Assembly: GCA_029339505.1 (NCBI GenBank)
Contig: JAQISU010000115.1
Span: forward strand, 1,793,001 to 1,857,000
Direction: 5' to 3'
From: Unio delphinus
Lineage: Eukaryota; Mollusca; Bivalvia; Unionida; Unionidae
Length of the DNA stretch: 64,000 nucleotides
Below, piece by piece: positions 58,860 through 64,000 of the stretch. Each line of letters opens with the position of its first letter. The stretch's first letter is position 1. The translations under genes and the position numbers were made by a program. Under the pieces are notes generated by a model. The model was not told where the DNA came from and ran no database searches. It worked only from the letters and a program-made list of their open reading frames with translations.

Positions 58860-60618
58860 AGGGAAATATATTAAACATTAGCCATTAGCAAAACCATAAG
58901 AATAATTGACGAAGTATCTTAAGTTCTACAATATTGAAGCATCACTTATATATTTTGAGAAATATTACCGAATTTAGTTTGGATTAATTACGTTCAAATT
59001 TGGTCACCGTTAAATAGTTAATAACTTTTCTTTTCTCAAATGCATTTTTGTACAGGTCAGGTTTTATCAGGAGTGATGGCTAACACTTGTGTCAGTTTTT
59101 CACATAAAGCATACTTGAATATAATCACCCTAAGCATTTTGTTATATTTCTAGAAAAGGATATTTCGATTTGTAAAACTTTACGTGTCCTTATTCCAGAA
59201 CAGTTAGTAAAACTTAAGGAAATACTTGCATACACTATTAGCAGTTATCAAAAAGTTTTGAATCGAAATATATATTTTACTTCAAAATGTGACGGAAATA
59301 AAACGTTAAATCATTCAGAGAACGAAATGTGTGAACCCGGTAACAAATTTGAATATCTTACATATGCATTTTAACACATGCACAAATTATTGTAATACTG
59401 TAGAGTTGAAATCTATTTTCACTGAACTTTATATTAATTGCATGACTGGATGTACTTTCCGATCAGCTAAGCCTGATCAGCTGACGCATAGAAAAAAGTA
59501 TATGAAAAGTTTATTCCTGTAGGTGTCCAGAACCTTAAAGCGTTTGACAATCGAATATGCTTTGTGCTTGGATTCTTTTGACATATGACTACAAGTTTCC
59601 ACCGGCCATACAGTTTCCTTCATTTCTCTCCCAAAACTATACTTGATCTCTCAAATACCAATACAACACTATACTCACTCCATACTTGATACAAACACTT
59701 CGCCCATTCAGCTAGAAAATCCAAGATTATATCGGAACATGTTCTTAGTTATATATTCTGTATTATCTTGTTAATAAGCTGGTATGTTCAGGTACGCCGC
59801 AACGTTTTAACGTTTATTTCCGGTTACAAACTATTGGAATTACAAGGTGAGGGAGGGGTCATTATCGTAAAACTTTAATGTGTCGAGATACTAATTCAGT
59901 TTCCATAGTAACCTATGCAAACGCAATGATTTTAAAAATTCAATAACTTTAAATATTTGAATGCTGATGATCAAACCTATATTTATGAGTATAGATAAAA
60001 CATAGATGCCAACGTCTGTGTAAAGGAAAGGATGTGAACCGAGTCATTTTCTGCACCTGCGTGAGTTTGAAACATGTGCTTTCAATTCCGCAACAAAGAA
60101 TCAGGTACGAGTTAGATACGTTTCCTTCGTTGAATTCATGGAATACAACGCATCAGTGTCATTCAAATGATACTTTATTACTGTTTGGTACCAGACTCTG
60201 TCCAAATTAATATGGTCACTTAAGTGGGCTCTCAAAAGCAAGACTTATCAATGTCCGAAATAGCCAGAGTTTTCAAACGTTATTATGATGGTGTCACACT
60301 ACATCAACCTTTTATTATTTTATTTAAGGGGTTATATTGACCTGAAAATATGTCAATTTTGTCGCAGAGTGTATAAAGAACACTGTACGTGACAGAATAT
60401 CAAATAGCAAATGTCCGTGCGTGTTGAGTCACTAATAATTTACAGGTTTAATGTGAATAACTAATTTAAAATAGTTCAGTCCTACAGCCTAACGTTTGTT
60501 GCTTGGTTTCCATTTGTGACTTTCTTAAATGGCGCTGCTAATTGATTAAATAAATGTGCACTATATATTGGTTTATAGTCACGACACATTTTAAGATCTG
60601 TTTATCACGCCTGGCAGA
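58860..60618. other. No feature recognised
   Basis: Unique-looking sequence without supported genes. Confidence 0.5.
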
Positions 60619-60632
60619 GGGGGGGGGGGGGG
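60619..60632 (+). repeat. Poly-G run of 14
   Basis: An isolated G14 tract in AT-rich surroundings, capable of intermolecular G-quadruplex formation. Confidence 0.95.
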
Positions 60633-61164
60633 CGTGTGAGACAAGGACCCGAAGAAGCAAATAAATGAAAAAGTCATAAATATGAAAATATAGATTTTTA
60701 ATAACATACTTAAAAGCAGATTTATATTCCCTAAGTGGGAAAAGAAAATAGTTCCAACAATGGTATTGGTAATCTGGTGATACACGTTTCTCCCACTGAT
60801 ATATATTTGAATATATCTCTATGAATTGATTTTAAATAAATCCGGTATTTTATATGTGTTTAAAACTCAGAGGAACGAGTGAGTTTCCAAATTAATTGTG
60901 TTGCGCCAGCGATTCTGTGAATCCTTTGATTATAATGCACATTTAGACATCGTCATCAATGACATCATCGCCTGCATTTTGCAACCATAAGACATTATTC
61001 TTGATTCAAAGATTTGATCAACTCGGTGTTTATTCGAATTCAATACTACCCGCTCCTTCAAAAATAGATCTAAGATTTTCATAGAAAAGCACGTGTTGTA
61101 TTTCTTAATATGTCAAACTTACTAAAATTGACTGTGAATGAAATATCAATGTTTAGCATAACTA

Positions 61165-61260
61165 AGACAGGGTGCTCGCGTCATGGATAATCTGAATACC
61201 TGGTTTGACAGGGCTTTCGCGTCATGGGTAATCTAAATACCTGGCTTTAACATGACATAA
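61165..61260 (+). repeat. Duplicated 37-bp segment
   Basis: cgcgtcatgg(a/g)taatct(g/a)aatacctgg occurs twice, followed by 'aacatgacat' repeats. Confidence 0.85.
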
Positions 61261-62225
61261 CATGACATAAGGAGACACTAACCCTAAAAGCAATTGGTGC
61301 AGGAATATATACTTTAATTAAAGTATTGCTGCTTTAACGTCGCAACTTTGTTTGAATTTACAATATATTATGCCATTAAAATAGTAAAACGAAATTGGAA
61401 ATGGCATTGTATCCTAATTGAACAATTAAAACTTATTTATTTTCAGTTTCATCGCCCACTTAACTCATAAACTTTCTTAATAGATATAAATTAATCGTTA
61501 AAAGACATCTCGACAGTGTTAGAATTAATTTACATCGATTTAAGGTAATAATTCCACAAAAATTCTTAGATGACAGTAATAAATTCTTTTGTATCAGAAT
61601 GTATTTTGTTTGATTTTGTTTCCTTTTCTACCGATTTGCGAGTAATGAGTTCAAATCACCTGGATTTTAATCAACAATTCAGATTTTGTTTTGTTTCAAG
61701 ACAAAGCATTAGATTGGACATTCTGAAGCAGTATGCGAAGAAATTCACTAAAAGCACATGCCTCTAATGAATTAGTATTTACCGTATACCTTTGTAAAAC
61801 ATAATTATTGGGATTTTAGAAACCCATTAAGTTTTACCAGTTATTTTCAGCATAATATAACATTGTCTTGGATATCAATTATCAACCATCCTAATCAGCC
61901 TAATCCAATAAGTAATACATCGAAATTAAAATTAAAAAATAGAGGTAATCTTCCGTATTTACCTTGTAAAATATAGCATGTATGTCTCGATAGGCTTAGA
62001 AATCTAGAACAGAACTTTGTATGTACCTTTTCAACTGTACGTGAATATTCATAGGTCCAGATTTCAGAGGCATTAGTTAATTAATGTGTGACAATAACAT
62101 CAAATAATTTTAAATGACACTGAAGATTTGCCCAGCTAGTTTTCAATAATACTTACTGTATGTAGAGCCATAGCTGCTTGAATTGCTGGTGCATCCTTTG
62201 CTTTTCTCCCAAAAAGTTTATGAGA

Positions 62226-62276
62226 GAAATAAATAAATAAATAAATAAAAATAAATAAATAAAAATAAATAAATAA
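62226..62276 (+). repeat. (AAAT)n tract
   Basis: AAAT units with two AAAA interruptions. It lies just downstream, in minus-strand sense, of a LINE RT fragment. Confidence 0.95.
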
Positions 62277-62339
62277 GTCTCACGTGTTTATAGCCAGACT
62301 CTATTAGGATTTGTTTACTCATGTTTATTTTAAATAATT

Positions 62340-62625
62340 TCTTTACTCCTCAAAAAGCAACAGTAATGTTTTTGTTTTCTCTAAATTATAACACATTAGA
62401 CTATTTCACGAAAGGTCTCCACAATGTTAATTTGATTTGGTACTGAAACGACATTATCAGCTCAGTTTGCACAGCACAGTAGTGTCAAATATTTCTTGTG
62501 CAATAACGATATCATTAAGACATGTTAGTTAGAGGTCTGACACTTAATCATTGATAAATAGATTGAATAGAAGAGGGCTTAATATGCAGCCTTGTCTGGT
62601 GCGGTTAGAAATATGTCATGGTATG
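62340..62625 (-). pseudogene. LINE reverse-transcriptase fragment
   Basis: The minus strand reads R-T-R-Q-G-C-I-L-S-P-L-L-F-N-L-F-I-N-D (about 62600-62545), a hallmark RT block. Further on, in another phase, C-G-D-L-S then L-E-K-T-K-T-L (about 62390) corresponds to the later L-x-K-T-K block. The F-A-D-D catalytic core between them is missing. Hence a deleted, inactive scrap of an L1/Jockey-like LINE. Confidence 0.7.
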
Positions 62626-63627
62626 TAGCGCCAGTAGCAGTAGGTGATACTGAATGCCACATAAAAACAGGCACGGTATGTTTGGTCAACGACAATAGGT
62701 AACACCGAATATTGACTAGATACAGTATACGATAGGTCCAACAAATGAGTAATTTCTATCACCACTGAACAGTCCAAACAAATGTTTTTGCTTTCGAAAA
62801 ATATATAAGTACAATATAAAACACGCCTGCAGACTTAAAGAAGCTACATAATTATTCTCGAAACTTCCATGTCCAATTAGTCACTGAGAAACTACGTCAT
62901 AGCCGCCATTTTAAGTCTTAATATTGTGATTTATATTTCTAATTGCCAGCATGTATGTAAATATCCGTTTATAAATCCTACGCAGATTGCGTTCTTAACA
63001 TAGTCGCGTACATTTTATAACTAATGCTATTCTGTATATCCATGAATATGATTTATATATATTAAACAAAATCATGTACTAGAAGTTAAAAAAAAAGATA
63101 TACACAACAAAAGTTTTATATCCGAAATTGGAAAGGGTGATAACGCTCAGATGGTTATGCAATTTTACGCCGCCATTTCTCACGCTGATAAATATCAATA
63201 TTTCATTATCAAATATGAAATAAATATGGTTTTAAAAAACACGCCAATGATAACACGCTCTTTAATAATGTAAATCAAATTAATAGGTGAGATTTATTAT
63301 TTGTTCTATAACGGGTCTGGCATTAGGTCTTTTGCATACATTAATAACCGATGGCATTAAATACCCACTATTGGAATGGTTTATAAATACATGTTTAACA
63401 ATGACCGGTGATCAGCTAAATTCATGCATATCTGAATTTAAGCTAGTTCAATCAGGTGCACATTTTAGATTCTCTCCATTTAATATTTAAAATATATGTG
63501 TAATTATGTCCTTATTCTTAAGATAATATTAGCTGAATACTATTATTTGGCATATTTGTCTAAAAAGGCTGTAGATATCGAACATGTTTGAAATACCTAT
63601 TTTAAATTTCTCAAAGAATTGTCTAAC
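62626..63627. other. No feature recognised
   Basis: AT-rich sequence; the open frame at 63287-63490 has no recognisable motif. Confidence 0.5.
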
Positions 63628-63755
63628 ACATGGACTGGTCTAACACGTGGCCTGGTTTAACACATGGACTGGTCTAACACATGGACTGGTCTAACACGTG
63701 GCCTGGTTTAACACATGGACTGGTCTAACGCGTGGCCTGGTTTAATACGTGACGC
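63628..63755 (+). repeat. 17-bp tandem repeat, about seven copies, two alternating forms
   Basis: 'ggtctaacacatggact' alternates with 'ggtttaacacatggact' and 'ggtctaacacgtggcct' types. Confidence 0.9.
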
Positions 63756-64000
63756 CTAACACAAAACCTAGTCAATATTAAAATGCCCCTATAAATGTGT
63801 AGGACCAAATTAATGTTTAAGTACATGGGCATTTGTGAACATTTGTGGAAGTATCAACCTAAAGGTGTGAGCCAGTACAAACCGGACTGAATATCGCGCG
63901 CTGTGAAATCATGATGAAAGTAAAATTGTAAAAGTACATAATGATCATCAATACATTAATTTGTCTGAACATTTTACTTTTTTTTAAAGTGCAGAGCAAT

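Overview
The window looks like one contig of an AT-rich, repeat-laden animal genome with an old large DNA-virus/transposon integration at its left end. Positions 1 to about 8341 form a dense gene block of viral type. It has short intergenic gaps, ORFs that start at ATG or overlap by one to four bases, and no introns. Its gene set resembles the virion module of Polinton/Maverick or adintovirus-like elements: a 470-aa probable double jelly-roll major capsid protein, an adenain-like cysteine protease with His, Asp, Gln and Cys in order, small minor-virion-like proteins, fibre/spike-like proteins, a zinc-ribbon protein and an HNH/NUMOD homing-type endonuclease. No DNA polymerase, integrase or packaging ATPase is in the window; if the element carried them they lie left of position 1.

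Layout of the viral block: a repetitive basic ORF on the minus strand runs off the left edge (1-401). It is divergent from plus-strand accessory genes (426-1716). A regulatory gap follows with 26-bp repeats and a 13-bp-stem hairpin (1717-2062). The virion cluster comes next (2063-5777): coiled-coil protein, minor protein, major capsid protein, a frameshifted minor protein, protease. Then three overlapping ORFs share a reiterated F-F-G-x-P motif (5802-7326), and two truncated genes look fused by deletion (7385-8058). The block ends in a hairpin with a T-run and an 18-bp inverted repeat (8109-8341). Most virion ORFs are intact, but the minor protein at 4936-5286 carries two compensating frameshifts, so this copy is at least partly decayed.

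Positions 8342 to 64000 hold no host gene I can support. They contain long tandem arrays: a 47-bp satellite at 11.2-13.6 kb with a 565-bp higher-order period, a 32-bp satellite at 15.0-17.8 kb, and a 61-bp satellite at 33.9-37.6 kb. There are many minisatellites of 17-58 bp and abundant (TA)n, (CA)n, (CATA)n, (TATC)n and (GA)n tracts. tRNA-derived SINEs of at least two families occur, together with degraded non-LTR retrotransposon pieces on both strands and a 212-bp hAT-type non-autonomous element with a perfect 8-bp target duplication. The largest retrotransposon is a near full-length but broken copy at 49.1-54.1 kb, interrupted by about 1.17 kb.

The SINE types (Deu-like core with the 'tggcggcca' box), the microsatellite richness and the virus type suggest a marine lophotrochozoan, most likely a mollusc. 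This is an inference from recalled repeat families, not something the sequence proves.
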